The translations under genes were made by a program, and so were the position numbers. Positions 41,109 to 52,193 of a DNA stretch of 64,000 bases are shown in pieces (position 1 is the first letter of the stretch; each line of letters opens with the position of its first letter). Source of the DNA: Lachnospiraceae bacterium (GTDB lineage Bacteria; Bacillota; Clostridia; Lachnospirales; Lachnospiraceae); the NCBI GenBank assembly GCA_011960625.1, contig BLMJ01000224.1, positions 1 through 64,000 on the forward strand, written 5' to 3'. The notes beneath the pieces were generated by a model that did not search any database, was not told where the DNA came from, and worked only from the letters and a program-made list of their open reading frames with translations.

Positions 41109-41593
41109 GACTCTCCTTCATCCAAAATCACCCCCTCTACGTCTCATCCTATGAAAGACTGCAGGAGCTTGAAAAAAACCGCAGCTTTTGCCGCCATCAG
41201 ATAAACCATTACTTAGACGTGGCCAGAATCGCTTATATTCTGAATCTGGAAGGGCAGCTTGGCATCAGCCGAGAGCTCATCTATGCGGCGGCTCTTCTCC
41301 ACGATATTGGCAAGAGCCGGCAGTATGAGGCACAGATTCCCCATGAGCTTGCAAGTGAAACAATCGCAGCCCAGATTCTTTCTGATATGCCGCCTGAGAT
41401 TTCATTTTCCCAAAATGAGCAAGGACAAATTCTCACGGCAATCCGTGGACATCGGCGGCTTAGAGAGGCTGCCGAGCCCTTGGAACTCCTTCTATATAAA
41501 AGTGACAAGCTGTCACGGGCCTGTTTTGCCTGCCCCGCCAAAGCAGAGTGTAACTGGAGCCTTGACAAGAAGAATATGAAAATTGGATTATAG
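41105..41593 (+). CDS. HD-domain phosphohydrolase in folate operon
   Basis: [48 protein letters not shown]; start overlaps folE stop. Confidence 0.88.
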   Translation: MRLSFIQNHPLYVSSYERLQELEKNRSFCRHQINHYLDVARIAYILNLEGQLGISRELIYAAALLHDIGKSRQYEAQIPHELASETIAAQILSDMPPEISFSQNEQGQILTAIRGHRRLREAAEPLELLLYKSDKLSRACFACPAKAECNWSLDKKNMKIGL

Positions 41594-41632
41594 CAACCGT
41601 AAACAACCCAAACACATCATGGAGATTCAATT

Positions 41633-42433
41633 ATGATTATAGGAAAAAAGGAATTTGACACAAACAAGCATACTTACATCATGGGAATCCTGAACGTTAC
41701 GCCAGACTCCTTTTCCGACGGCGGCAGGTTCCTTTGCCCAGACGCCGCGTTAAGACATGCGGAGGAAATGGTTCGAGACGGAGCAGATATTCTGGATGTG
41801 GGGGGTGAATCCACACGTCCCGGACATGTTAAGATTAGTGACGAAGAAGAGATTTTTCGAACCGCGCCTGTGATTGAAAAATTAAAACAAGAATTTGATA
41901 TTCCCATTTCCATTGATACCTACAAAAGTACTGTGGCCGAAGCCGCACTTCAGGCAGGGGCGGACCTTGTGAACGACATCTGGGGCCTGAAATATGATTC
42001 CCGTATGGCAAAGCTTATTGCAGACTATAAGGTTGCCTGTTGTCTGATGCATAACCGAAAAGAGGCTGTTTATGAGGATTTTCTATCGGATTTTATGGAG
42101 GATATGCGAAAATGCATCCAGATTGCCAAAGAAGCGGCCATTGCTGACGATAAGATCATTTTAGATCCAGGAGTTGGATTTGGGAAGACTTATGAGCTGA
42201 ATCTTGAGATTATTCGAGAAGTGGGCCGGATGCAGGAATTGGGCTATCCTGTCCTTCTCGCGGCCTCCCGAAAGTCGGTAATCGGGCTGACGCTTGACCT
42301 TCCCGCCGATCAGAGAGAAGAAGGAACCCTTGCCACTACCATTTATGGGGTAATGCATGGCTGCTCCTTTGTGAGAGTCCACGATGTAAAAGGGAATCGA
42401 AGGGCCCTAAAGATGATAGAAGCGATCATATAG
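41633..42433 (+). CDS. folP: Dihydropteroate synthase
   Basis: MGILNVTPDSFSDGG, DILDVGGESTRPG, NDIWGL, DPGVGFGKT. Confidence 0.97.
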   Translation: MIIGKKEFDTNKHTYIMGILNVTPDSFSDGGRFLCPDAALRHAEEMVRDGADILDVGGESTRPGHVKISDEEEIFRTAPVIEKLKQEFDIPISIDTYKSTVAEAALQAGADLVNDIWGLKYDSRMAKLIADYKVACCLMHNRKEAVYEDFLSDFMEDMRKCIQIAKEAAIADDKIILDPGVGFGKTYELNLEIIREVGRMQELGYPVLLAASRKSVIGLTLDLPADQREEGTLATTIYGVMHGCSFVRVHDVKGNRRALKMIEAII

Positions 42434-42451
42434 TATTTGCCAGGAGGACAT

Positions 42452-43282
42452 ATGGACCAGATTAAAATACAGAATTTGGAAATATTCGCACATCATGGAG
42501 TATTTCCAGAGGAAAATGTGCTTGGACAAAAATTCCTTGTCACTGCCACCCTATATACGGATACAAGAACTGCCGGTAAGACGGACGATTTGGAGTTCTC
42601 TATTCACTACGGAGAGATTTGCCAACGGATGGAACATTTTCTGACCACAAATACCTTCAAGCTGTTGGAGAGCGCCGCCGAAGAGCTGGCAGAAATGCTC
42701 CTTCTTACCACTCCCCGCTTAGAGAAAATTCGTCTGGAGATTAAAAAACCTTGGGCTCCAATCGGGCTTTCACTTGAAACTGTCTCGGTTGAAATTGAAC
42801 GCAGATGGCATACAGCCTATATTGCGTTGGGCTCTAATATGGGCGACAAGGAACAGTATCTTACACAGGCCATTGACGCACTAAGCAAGGCTTCTTCTTG
42901 TAAGGTGTCACAGGTTTCCTCTTTCCTTCGTACGAAGCCTTACGGGGTCACAGACCAGGATGATTTTCTGAATGGCTGCCTTAAGCTTCGCACCCTTTTA
43001 ACGCCTCAGGAATTGCTTAAGGTGCTTCATGGGATTGAGAAGGACGCCGGAAGGGAGCGCGTTCTGCGCTGGGGACCTAGAACGCTGGATTTGGACATCA
43101 TCTTCTATGATGATTGGATTGTGGAAGACAATGATCTGTGTATTCCCCATGTGGATATGCATAGACGGGAATTTGTGCTAAAACCCTTACATGAGCTTGC
43201 CCCTTATATGCATCATCCATGTACCGGCAGAACGGTTCAGGAGATGTTAGAAACGCTATGCCCTTCGTTCGCTGTGAAATGA
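42452..43282 (+). CDS. folBK: Bifunctional dihydroneopterin aldolase / HPPK
   Basis: IQNLEIFAHHGVFPEE (FolB); AYIALGSNMGDKEQYL...WGPRTLDLDIIFYDD (FolK); RBS aggagg. Confidence 0.95.
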   Translation: MDQIKIQNLEIFAHHGVFPEENVLGQKFLVTATLYTDTRTAGKTDDLEFSIHYGEICQRMEHFLTTNTFKLLESAAEELAEMLLLTTPRLEKIRLEIKKPWAPIGLSLETVSVEIERRWHTAYIALGSNMGDKEQYLTQAIDALSKASSCKVSQVSSFLRTKPYGVTDQDDFLNGCLKLRTLLTPQELLKVLHGIEKDAGRERVLRWGPRTLDLDIIFYDDWIVEDNDLCIPHVDMHRREFVLKPLHELAPYMHHPCTGRTVQEMLETLCPSFAVK

Positions 43283-43294
43283 TTTTCAGATAAG

Positions 43295-43336
43295 AAAAGA
43301 CCCGCCAGATTTCTGTTTGTTCTGGCGGGTCCTTTT
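43295..43336. terminator. Convergent terminator shared by the fol operon and polysaccharide operon
   Basis: aaaagacccgccaga-tttctgtttgt-tctggcgggtcctttt, perfect 11-bp core stem. Confidence 0.75.
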
Positions 43337-44468
43337 AACATGCTGGATTACAGTAGCTTTTTATTTCGTTTGCAATTATTGTAATATTCTCTTCACTAAG
43401 ATAAGGATGGATTGGTAATGATAATACTTTCTGACACAATTCCTCCGTCACAGGACAACTGATATACTTCTTTAAATCCTGAAACGCTGCCTGCTCATGC
43501 ATCGGCTTCCAGTAATATACCATAGCCGGTATTCCCTTCTCTTTTAAATATGCCTGTAATCCATCCCGTTGTTCCTGGCTTTCTAACTGGATGGTATACT
43601 GCGCCCAGCTAGAATACATTCCTTCTTTCACAATCGGTGTCTTTACCACTTCTTTCAACAACTCTGTGTATCTTTCGGCGGCTCTGTTCACCGCCTCTAA
43701 CTCATACTCTTGAAATGCCTTAAATTTCACTTGCAAAACCGCCGCCTGCAGGGTATCCAGTCTGGAGTTCCATCCAATCCTCACATTATCATACTTGAAA
43801 CTCCCTTTTCCATGGACCTTCAGCGATCGAAGATATGCCGCCGTCTTATCGTCATTGGTAAACACTGCTCCTCCATCTCCATAGCAGCCTAAGGGTTTTG
43901 CCGGAAAAAAGGAGGTGGTGGCTGCATCTCCAAAACTGCAGGCTTTCCTCCCCTCTATCTCTCCTCCAAACCCTTGGGCTCCGTCTTCCAATAATAACAG
44001 TTGGTACTTTTCCGCTATCTTTGCAAGCTTTAGATAATCGGCCGGCTGGCCGAACAAATCCACGGCTATGACGGCTCTTGGTTTCAGTTTCCCTTCCTCC
44101 TTCACCGCCTTTATTGCCCGCTCTAAGGATTCTATATCTGCATTAAACGTATCTCGTTCTACGTCATAGAAGACCGGTACCGCCCCCTCGAAGGAAACCA
44201 CTTCTCCCGATGCAAAAAACGTAAAATCTGGTACAAATACCGCGTCTCCTTCTTTTATCTCCCAGGCCATCAGCATCATCGACAGTGCGTCCGTCCCATT
44301 TCCGCAGGCAATGCAATGCTTCACTCCTACATATTCTGCCAAAGCCCCTTCAAGCTCTGTTACCTGCCTTCCGCTGATAAAATTCCCTTCTTCTATGACC
44401 TGATGTATCGCCCTGTCAATCTCATCCTTTAGAACCCTGTATTGTTCTTTTAGATCCCTAAACTGCAT
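43335..44468 (-). CDS. DegT/DnrJ/EryC1 sugar aminotransferase (WbpE-like)
   Basis: [63 protein letters not shown]. Confidence 0.93.
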   Translation of the reverse strand: MQFRDLKEQYRVLKDEIDRAIHQVIEEGNFISGRQVTELEGALAEYVGVKHCIACGNGTDALSMMLMAWEIKEGDAVFVPDFTFFASGEVVSFEGAVPVFYDVERDTFNADIESLERAIKAVKEEGKLKPRAVIAVDLFGQPADYLKLAKIAEKYQLLLLEDGAQGFGGEIEGRKACSFGDAATTSFFPAKPLGCYGDGGAVFTNDDKTAAYLRSLKVHGKGSFKYDNVRIGWNSRLDTLQAAVLQVKFKAFQEYELEAVNRAAERYTELLKEVVKTPIVKEGMYSSWAQYTIQLESQEQRDGLQAYLKEKGIPAMVYYWKPMHEQAAFQDLKKYISCPVTEELCQKVLSLPIHPYLSEENITIIANEIKSYCNPAC

Positions 44469-45003
44469 AATGATTTTCCCTTCCGCATTTTTCACACCTA
44501 ACGCCCTTTTTTATGACCTCTCCACATTCGCATACCCAGCCGATTTGTCTGGCCGGTATTCCTGCCATCAAAGCATAGTCTGGTACGTCTGAGGTCACCA
44601 CAGCTCCCGCTGCAATCATTGACCATCTTCCTATGGTATGTCCGCACACAATGGTTGCGTTCGCCCCCACAGTTGCCCCTTCTTTTAAAACTGTTTTTTT
44701 ATACCCTGCTCTTCCCTTCGGGTATCTGGCTCTTGGCGTAAGGTCATTGGTGAATACCATAGATGGGCCGCAGAATACGTCGTCCTCTATCTCCACTCCC
44801 TCGTAAATAGACACATTGTTCTGGACCTTTACCCCATTTCCTATTTTTACATCACTGGACACATTTACATTCTGTCCAAAGGAGCAGTTCTCTCCAATGC
44901 TTGCCCCGCTCTGAATGTGGCAGAAATGCCATATTTTTGTCCCTTTTCCTATGGTTACCCTCTCATCCACATAACTGCTTTCGTGTACAAAATAATCACT
45001 CAT
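44458..45003 (-). CDS. Left-handed beta-helix N-acetyltransferase (WbpD-like)
   Basis: [46 protein letters not shown] hexapeptide repeats. Confidence 0.92.
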   Translation of the reverse strand: MSDYFVHESSYVDERVTIGKGTKIWHFCHIQSGASIGENCSFGQNVNVSSDVKIGNGVKVQNNVSIYEGVEIEDDVFCGPSMVFTNDLTPRARYPKGRAGYKKTVLKEGATVGANATIVCGHTIGRWSMIAAGAVVTSDVPDYALMAGIPARQIGWVCECGEVIKKGVRCEKCGRENHYAV

Positions 45004-46078
45004 TTTCAAATTCTCCAGCCATATCCGTACTTGCAAATTGAGTCAAGGGAAGTCTTACTGCCTTCCCTTCCTTCTGACTCTTATAGATTGCCAATACAAG
45101 CTCCAATGCATTTTTTCCTGCATGTGCGTCTACATAGGGCGCCCTGTTATTTTCAATCGCATCTATCACATCTGCATAGAGGCTTGTATGTCCGTTGCCG
45201 TATACATTGCTCGTCTGTTCTTTCAGCCCCTTATTCGCCTGGTCTTTGTCTGTCTCGTCTGAAAAGCTCCACACATCAATATTGTTTGTGGACTTCCCGC
45301 CTATTTTCACGGTTCCATTTTCGCCAAACAGATACAGTGTCTCTTCTAAATTCTGTGGATAGACGTTGGTGGTTCCTTCAATCGTCCCAATAGCGCCGTT
45401 TTTAAATTTTACTACCGCCATTCCCACATCCTCGGCTTCCAGATAATCATGGAACTGCTGTCTGGTGGCCCCGTAAACCTCTTCGATGTCAGTCCCCATC
45501 ACCCAGCGCAGCAGGTCGATACCGTGTATGCACTGATTCATAAGCGCGCCCCCGTCCTGGGCCCAGGTGCCTCTCCAGGGAGCCTGTGTATAGTAGCCTT
45601 GATTCCGATTCCACCGCACATGAATAGAGCCGTGAGATAGTTTCCCAAATCTCCCGGCCTCCAAAGCTTTCCGCATTTCCTGAACTGCAATATTAAATCT
45701 GTTTTGATGACAGGCGGATACCTTTACCTGTTTTTCCTCTGAGAGCTGAATAATCCGCTTGGCATCCGCCATATTCATTGCCATAGGCTTCTCGATAATT
45801 ACATGAATACCATGGTCAATGCAGTAGAGGGCAATCTGAGCGTGGCTTCCGCTTTCGGTGGCAATTCCTACAAGCTGAATGTCATTTTCCTGAATTAATT
45901 TTTTGTAGTCTGTGTAGCGTTTGATTGAGGTATGATGATGTAAATCATGTTTTTCTAACAGTTGTTCCATATGTTCTGGGATAATATCACAGACGGCAGT
46001 GAGTTCTAAGTTGTTGTTTTGGACTGCTTTGATATGGTTTGCCGCGATTCTTCCGCAGCCTATTAATGCATATTTCAT
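44996..46078 (-). CDS. Gfo/Idh/MocA oxidoreductase (WbpB-like)
   Basis: [28 protein letters not shown]. Confidence 0.93.
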   Translation of the reverse strand: MKYALIGCGRIAANHIKAVQNNNLELTAVCDIIPEHMEQLLEKHDLHHHTSIKRYTDYKKLIQENDIQLVGIATESGSHAQIALYCIDHGIHVIIEKPMAMNMADAKRIIQLSEEKQVKVSACHQNRFNIAVQEMRKALEAGRFGKLSHGSIHVRWNRNQGYYTQAPWRGTWAQDGGALMNQCIHGIDLLRWVMGTDIEEVYGATRQQFHDYLEAEDVGMAVVKFKNGAIGTIEGTTNVYPQNLEETLYLFGENGTVKIGGKSTNNIDVWSFSDETDKDQANKGLKEQTSNVYGNGHTSLYADVIDAIENNRAPYVDAHAGKNALELVLAIYKSQKEGKAVRLPLTQFASTDMAGEFENE

Positions 46079-47166
46079 TATTTTTCTCCTTGTATTAATC
46101 TACAGATTTCATAGGCAGCTTTTCCCTGCCCATAATAATCTTCTTTTTTTGACCAGTCGCTCTTTGTATTCAACACTTTGTCTGCAAGGTCAAGTCGCTC
46201 TGGCTTTGCAAGTATATTACAATTACCCTTTAAAGTCTCAATCCATTCCGTCTGATCCCTTACAGTCACACACGGAGTCTCTAATATATATGTTTCTTTT
46301 TGCAGTCCTCCTGAATCTGTTATGGTTTTTTTAGCATGCTTCACAAAATAAAGCATCTCTAAATACCCCATTGGCTCTGTAAATATAATATTTTTATATC
46401 CATATTTCATGTTCAATGTGTCAACCAGTTTCTTCGTCCTAGGGTGAACCGGAAACAACACTGGTTCATCCAACATCTCTAATGCCGCCAAAATTTCCTC
46501 TACTTTTCTTAGGGTATCCGTATTTTCCGCGCGATGTATGGTTGCTATATACCATCTAGGAAGCGGCTTCACCTGTCCGCAGCTTCCCTGGAGTTTTTCA
46601 AAATAATAGGCTGCTTTATTTTCTTCTAACATCTGTGAATAAAATAAAACAGCATCGCACATAACATCTCCCGTATCATATACTCCCTTTACACGCCCTT
46701 CCTTTTCAAGGTTTTTGACTGCCTCTTTCGTAGGACACAGACACAATGTTGATATCCTATCTGTTAAAATTCGATTCTGTTCCTCGGGCATCTGCATATT
46801 ATAGGATCTTAAGCCTGCTTCTACGTGTACAATAGGTATACATAGCTTAGATGCGGCAATAGCTCCGGCTAATGTAGAATTTGTATCTCCATAGACTAAT
46901 AAATAGTCTGGCGACTCTTTTAAGAGCACGTCTTCAATTCTTACCATCATCTCTGCTGTCTGCCGGGCATGGGTTCCTGAACCGACCCCCAAATTTATAT
47001 CCGGCTTCGGTATTTTCAGTTCATCGAAAAAAATATCTGACATATTCGCATCATAGTGTTGACCTGTATGTACTAATATTTCTTGAAAATCTTTTCGAAT
47101 CAGTCTTGAGACAGCCGCTGCCTTAATAAATTGTGGTCTTGCTCCAACAATTGTTACAATCTTCAT
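46078..47166 (-). CDS. UDP-N-acetylglucosamine 2-epimerase-type enzyme (WecB/WbpI family)
   Basis: MKIVTIVGARPQFIKAAAVSR, VHVEAGLRSYN, PEEQNRILTDRIS, DSGGLQKE. Confidence 0.95.
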   Translation of the reverse strand: MKIVTIVGARPQFIKAAAVSRLIRKDFQEILVHTGQHYDANMSDIFFDELKIPKPDINLGVGSGTHARQTAEMMVRIEDVLLKESPDYLLVYGDTNSTLAGAIAASKLCIPIVHVEAGLRSYNMQMPEEQNRILTDRISTLCLCPTKEAVKNLEKEGRVKGVYDTGDVMCDAVLFYSQMLEENKAAYYFEKLQGSCGQVKPLPRWYIATIHRAENTDTLRKVEEILAALEMLDEPVLFPVHPRTKKLVDTLNMKYGYKNIIFTEPMGYLEMLYFVKHAKKTITDSGGLQKETYILETPCVTVRDQTEWIETLKGNCNILAKPERLDLADKVLNTKSDWSKKEDYYGQGKAAYEICRLIQGEK

Positions 47167-47180
47167 ACTGGATTTTTCTC

Positions 47181-48512
47181 CTACAAAACTTCGATATTTG
47201 TTCTATTCACAATATTTTTCATTACATTCTTGGTATCAAAAATTACTTTTGCACCTCTTTGAAGCATCTCATAGTCTACATTTGTATGTGCCGCTGTAAT
47301 CATAACAATGTCATATGTTCCTATAATCGCTTCATCAATCTTCATAATACTCGAATATTTACATCCTTTATATCTGTATTCTGTTACCCAAGGATCATAA
47401 TAATCAACATAAGCGCCATTCTTCTGAAGTACTTCAATCACTCTCAAAGCCGGACTTTCTCTATAGTCGTCTATATCTTGCTTATATGCAACGCCCACCA
47501 CAAGTACTTTTGCACCTTTCAAAGCCTTTTCAAATTGGTTCAAAATCTTTGAAGCTCTCTCCACCGTATACTCAGGCATCTTATCGTTAATCATCATAGA
47601 GCTCTCAATCATGGAAGTATGAAAACCATACTCTCTTGCTTTCCAAGTCAGATAATAGGGGTCAAGCGGAATACAATGGCCGCCAAGACCGGGACCGGGA
47701 TAAAATGCTTGAAATCCATATGGCTTTGTTTTCGCCGCATCAATTACCTCCCACATACTAATTCCCATTCGATTGCAAAGCATCGCCAGTTCGTTTACCA
47801 AACCAATATTTATATTACGATATGTATTTTCCAAAATTTTTTCCATCTCGGCAATCGCAGGAGAAGCTACCTCACAGACATCGCTTTCTAGAACCGCACG
47901 ATACATCGCTGCAATAACCTCCGTCGCCTCCTTCCCTACGCCGCCCACAACTTTAGGAGTGTTCTTTGTTTTATAAATCAAATTACCCGGATCGACTCTC
48001 TCTGGTGAAAATCCTAAATAAAATTCTTTGCCGCATTGAAGTCCTGAGCCTTTTTCAAGAATAGGCTTAATTAACTCTTCTGTCGTTCCTGGATAAGTGG
48101 TTGATTCTAATACTACCATTGTTTCTGCTTTCAAATATTTAGAAATAGCTTCTGTAGAAGTTTTGACATAACTAATATCCGGCTGCTGATGCTCGTCTAG
48201 CGGCGTTGGCACACAGATAGCAATAAAATCCACATTTTGAATAAAACTAAAGTCCGTAGTGGCTTCTAACATTCCACTGCGGACTAGTTTTTTCAAATCG
48301 CTGTCTACGACGTCTCCAATATAATTATGACCCTCATTCACATGTTCTACTTTTTCCTTCTGTACATCAAAACCGATTGTCTTAAATCCTGCTTTCGCTT
48401 TCTCAACCGCTAAGGGCAGACCGACATAACCAAGACCAACAACCCCCACTTTGATTTCTTTGTTTTTAATTTTTTCTAATAATTTTTGTTTCATATTTAC
48501 TCCTTTAATCAT
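47181..48512 (-). CDS. UDP-sugar 6-dehydrogenase (WbpA-like)
   Basis: VGVVGLGYVGLPLAVEKAKAGF, GPGLGGHCIPLDPYYL, VGVAYKQDIDDYRESPAL. Confidence 0.94.
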   Translation of the reverse strand: MIKGVNMKQKLLEKIKNKEIKVGVVGLGYVGLPLAVEKAKAGFKTIGFDVQKEKVEHVNEGHNYIGDVVDSDLKKLVRSGMLEATTDFSFIQNVDFIAICVPTPLDEHQQPDISYVKTSTEAISKYLKAETMVVLESTTYPGTTEELIKPILEKGSGLQCGKEFYLGFSPERVDPGNLIYKTKNTPKVVGGVGKEATEVIAAMYRAVLESDVCEVASPAIAEMEKILENTYRNINIGLVNELAMLCNRMGISMWEVIDAAKTKPYGFQAFYPGPGLGGHCIPLDPYYLTWKAREYGFHTSMIESSMMINDKMPEYTVERASKILNQFEKALKGAKVLVVGVAYKQDIDDYRESPALRVIEVLQKNGAYVDYYDPWVTEYRYKGCKYSSIMKIDEAIIGTYDIVMITAAHTNVDYEMLQRGAKVIFDTKNVMKNIVNRTNIEVL

Positions 48513-49606
48513 ATTTTTGTTATTTTTCTCAGGGAATAATAGAAAGAAGTCGGATAATCTGTATGCTGCTTTGGCTTCTCATTCATAATGCCCTTAAACT
48601 CTTCACGCGAGATATCCAGTTTCTGCAGAATAAAATCAATATCCTTTTCCATCTCTTCTTTATCATATAGCGGTTTTTCCATTTCCTTTAACGCTTCCTC
48701 CCTGGTCATCTGTCCGGAAACAATCATACTTGACAAATGAGAGGTCCGTTTGTCTACATGAAATTTATGATAAAACCAATATAGTTGAATAAATTTTGTT
48801 AATGTATTTTCCAAATGCTTACTTCCATAATATTCAAATCCACAAAATTCTTCTAATTCTTTTAATGCTCGTTTACGATTATAATCAACATAATTAAGAG
48901 GTCTTGGAGATTCAATTTTTAAAACTTTTTTATCAATCGCACGCTGCCATTCTGACAAAATCGGCAGCTTATCTATGGATGTTCTCCCAAATTTTTTATT
49001 GATATATTTTAAATTTTTCGTATCAAAGGCTGAATGGGTGTTGCCTCTTTGTAAGATACATTCAAGTGCAAAATTACCGCCTGATAAAAATGTATGAATT
49101 TTATGCTTACGCATATATTTATATATACACGCAAAGAGAACATTATCCTGCGGAACGGCCAGATTAGGCACACCCGCAAACACATATGCTCTCGTCAACT
49201 CATTAAACTGCTTCTCATCAGGCTTTATTGTAATCAGTTTAATTTTAGCTTTATTACATAATTTCTTAATGTTTCTTTTTGATATTTCTGTATCATATCC
49301 ATCATCTACGTGAATAGCTAAGATTCTTAATCCCCATTTTTTTGCGCCTAGATAAGCAAGGTATGATGAATCCAGACCTCCGGAAATTCCCATAATACAA
49401 TCATATTGTTTGTTTCTATTTTCTTTTTTTATTCTATCAATCAATACCTTTAATTTTTCCCTTCCTTCACTATTCGGGAAATAAACCATATTTTTAGCCT
49501 TCCATGCATCAGTACAATAATTGCATTGTCCATCCTTGTGAAATGTAATGGTATCGTCTGACTTGTTATCCATGATACATTTACTACATACTTGAACATC
49601 TTTCAT
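48509..49606 (-). CDS. N-acetyl sugar amidotransferase (WbpG/WbuX family)
   Basis: CSKCIMDNKSDDTITF, CNYC, GISGGLDSSYLAYLGAKKWGLR PP-loop. Confidence 0.92.
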   Translation of the reverse strand: MKDVQVCSKCIMDNKSDDTITFHKDGQCNYCTDAWKAKNMVYFPNSEGREKLKVLIDRIKKENRNKQYDCIMGISGGLDSSYLAYLGAKKWGLRILAIHVDDGYDTEISKRNIKKLCNKAKIKLITIKPDEKQFNELTRAYVFAGVPNLAVPQDNVLFACIYKYMRKHKIHTFLSGGNFALECILQRGNTHSAFDTKNLKYINKKFGRTSIDKLPILSEWQRAIDKKVLKIESPRPLNYVDYNRKRALKELEEFCGFEYYGSKHLENTLTKFIQLYWFYHKFHVDKRTSHLSSMIVSGQMTREEALKEMEKPLYDKEEMEKDIDFILQKLDISREEFKGIMNEKPKQHTDYPTSFYYSLRKITKI

Positions 49607-49645
49607 TTTATTATCCCTCCATCTGTTAACGGTTTATATACGTAA

Positions 49646-50974
49646 TTACAAAATCATTACAGCGAAAACACCCCCAATTATCAAGAAATATATACTAATA
49701 AATTTCAAATATCGCAGAAAGTTCTTTTTGAGACAATAAAAGTTTAGTCCCATATCAACTATCAATACAATACTCATTCCGATTGAAAACCAGATAATCG
49801 TTCCGACAAAACTGCCGCTGCTACTAAAGCCCCGCCATATAAAAAGGCTTATTATTAAAATCTGTATTATTGAATAGTACAAATTGATATTTTGACGCCC
49901 TATGGTAACTCGGCAATAACTCGTACATGTAGCGCAGAATTGCAGCACGTATTGCACTACTAAAATACTTGCTAATATTCCGGCCTCTCTCCACTGATTC
50001 CCCAATAGAAACGTAAATATTCTCTCTCCAAAAACAATAACTATAATACTAGGTATCAGAGAAATCCACATGATTTTTGAAATCAATTTATATGTAAAAT
50101 CAGATATGTTTTCTCCATTTCTATTATATCTGCTTGTTGTCCTAAAATAGACAGTACCAATTGGAGCCGCAATTAGTATGGCCGGATACTGCAAAAGTCT
50201 TACACACATTGTATAACTTCCAACTTGAGCATTTCCAAATATCCTGGAAAAAATCTGTACCGGCAGTTGTACTGCAAACTGACTTATAAAATTGGCTGGA
50301 TACTGAAATAAAATAAATTTTTTGTAAGATATAAACAAATTTTTTATATCTTTTAAATTTATTTCAAACCAAAATGGTTTTGTCCTTTTTATCATTTGAG
50401 TACATGTACAAATCAAACTAAGTATAGAAGCGCCTATAAACCCTATGATCCCCATATGAATGATTCCAAATGGCAGTGTAATCACTAATTTGGATATTGC
50501 TCCAATGATAGGATTGATAAAAAGTACTTTATTCATTCCTCTGCGGTTGGTGTACGTTATTAATAGAGAATTTAGATTTGTCAGTATAACGTAACCTCCC
50601 ATGATCATTAAAGTCATAGCGTATGAAAAGGAAACTTCAAAAAACCTATAGTAGGGCATAATAAGAATACAGCCTATCATTATAAATGAGGTAAGAAAAA
50701 GTTGTATATAAAATGTCATCGTCAATACCTTTTTCGCTTCACTATCTTCTTTCGGAAGCATAATCGACGAATTCAGTCCCAGTGTAGTGATCCCGACAAT
50801 TATTGTTGCGGTAGATGTAAATATTCCAAATTCACCATACACTTCATCTGTGTATAGCCTGCTAATGATAGGTATTGTTATGATATTAATGATTTGTGCT
50901 AACAAATTCCCTGCGCCTACGCTGAATACACTTTTTAAAAACTCATTTTTCTTTATACTACGTATAATATTCAT
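49646..50974 (-). CDS. Polysaccharide flippase (Wzx-like)
   Basis: ~12 TM; MNIIRSIKKNEFLKSVFSVGAGNLLAQIINIITIPIISRLYTDEVYGEFGIF. Confidence 0.93.
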   Translation of the reverse strand: MNIIRSIKKNEFLKSVFSVGAGNLLAQIINIITIPIISRLYTDEVYGEFGIFTSTATIIVGITTLGLNSSIMLPKEDSEAKKVLTMTFYIQLFLTSFIMIGCILIMPYYRFFEVSFSYAMTLMIMGGYVILTNLNSLLITYTNRRGMNKVLFINPIIGAISKLVITLPFGIIHMGIIGFIGASILSLICTCTQMIKRTKPFWFEINLKDIKNLFISYKKFILFQYPANFISQFAVQLPVQIFSRIFGNAQVGSYTMCVRLLQYPAILIAAPIGTVYFRTTSRYNRNGENISDFTYKLISKIMWISLIPSIIVIVFGERIFTFLLGNQWREAGILASILVVQYVLQFCATCTSYCRVTIGRQNINLYYSIIQILIISLFIWRGFSSSGSFVGTIIWFSIGMSIVLIVDMGLNFYCLKKNFLRYLKFISIYFLIIGGVFAVMIL

Positions 50975-52193
50975 TTTTACCTTCTTTCTTCCTGCAAAAA
51001 CAATGAAAACAAAATCCTAATAGCATAAAGAATTCTGTAGAAGCTATATAGCTTCCGGAAAAAAACAATGGAAATAATCCGATTCCGCAAAATATATATG
51101 CAATAAATATCATATCCTCATCATTATGATCAAAAAGAATTTCGCGTAAAGAATAAAGAAAAAGCAATATTAGAATAACCCCCAATACAATTCCAAATTG
51201 AAGTATTAATTCAACAAAAAAATTGTGAGGATACCATCCTATCGCCTGATCACCTATGCTTATTCTATTCTTCAATAAAACCCTATCATTTAAACATCCT
51301 ACTCCAAAGAAATAGTGTTCCGCCAAAATATCAAAGCTGTATTTTACAAGAGAGGCTCTCGCATTATCTTCAAAAAATGATGACGATGCGATTTTATCTA
51401 ACACACGAACACTGACATTCCATTTATAAAAAAGATTTAACAGCCAAGTAACTATGTTCATCATATTCTTGATTATGAGGATGCCTAACACCATGATTGT
51501 TCCTATGGAAAACACTTTATTCTTTATATTGTTTCTTTTTCTAAAAATAATATAAAATACTAAAATCAAAATGGAACAGAACAATGCCCCCCTAGCTCCG
51601 CATGACAATACCATAATTTCAGCGAAACAAAAATTTATAAAGTGTAACAGATGAAACTTATTCATAAAAAAAACTGCTGAAATAACCGCCGGAATCAAAA
51701 ATTGGTATGCCAGATATTGAGAATATGTTCCAGATGCAAGTTCCTGCGCATGAAATACAAAAATATTTACAAAAAGTGAAACATTAAAAATATATGATGT
51801 AATACCTAAATATTTTTTCAACTTCTCCATATTGTCTATAGAATTTGCAATGTAAAATGCCGGAAAGCACTTCAAAATAGTTTCGCTATACACTGTTTTT
51901 GCCATTTCCCAGTTAAAAAGCGGTGAAATTGCCGATAAAACTATAGAAATAAAGAAGAAATATGTAAAAATCAAATGTTCTTTTTTTATAGCTTCTCCTA
52001 TTTTTTTTAAAGATAAAAATACTAATACTACTAATATGCCATTAAATAATATTTTATCTAATCCTCTTGTATATCCAACTATTTTCATTATAGCATTTGA
52101 AAAAGTGATTTGTAATTGGCTATGACATAGAAAAGCACAACATAGAATGGTATTACTATTCTCATTGATATCCCGTACTGATATTTTAATCAT
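50958..52193 (-). CDS. O-antigen/capsule polymerase-like (Wzy)
   Basis: Many TM helices; HNFFVELILQFGIVLGVILI typical of Wzy ligase/polymerase loop. Confidence 0.82.
   Translation of the reverse strand: MIKISVRDINENSNTILCCAFLCHSQLQITFSNAIMKIVGYTRGLDKILFNGILVVLVFLSLKKIGEAIKKEHLIFTYFFFISIVLSAISPLFNWEMAKTVYSETILKCFPAFYIANSIDNMEKLKKYLGITSYIFNVSLFVNIFVFHAQELASGTYSQYLAYQFLIPAVISAVFFMNKFHLLHFINFCFAEIMVLSCGARGALFCSILILVFYIIFRKRNNIKNKVFSIGTIMVLGILIIKNMMNIVTWLLNLFYKWNVSVRVLDKIASSSFFEDNARASLVKYSFDILAEHYFFGVGCLNDRVLLKNRISIGDQAIGWYPHNFFVELILQFGIVLGVILILLFLYSLREILFDHNDEDMIFIAYIFCGIGLFPLFFSGSYIASTEFFMLLGFCFHCFCRKKEGKNEYYT

Noticed and set aside
43295-43336. Perfect 11-bp inverted repeat at the end of the polysaccharide operon considered as a mobile-element end
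   Set aside because: 11-nt loop between convergent operons with flanking A/T runs; a terminator.
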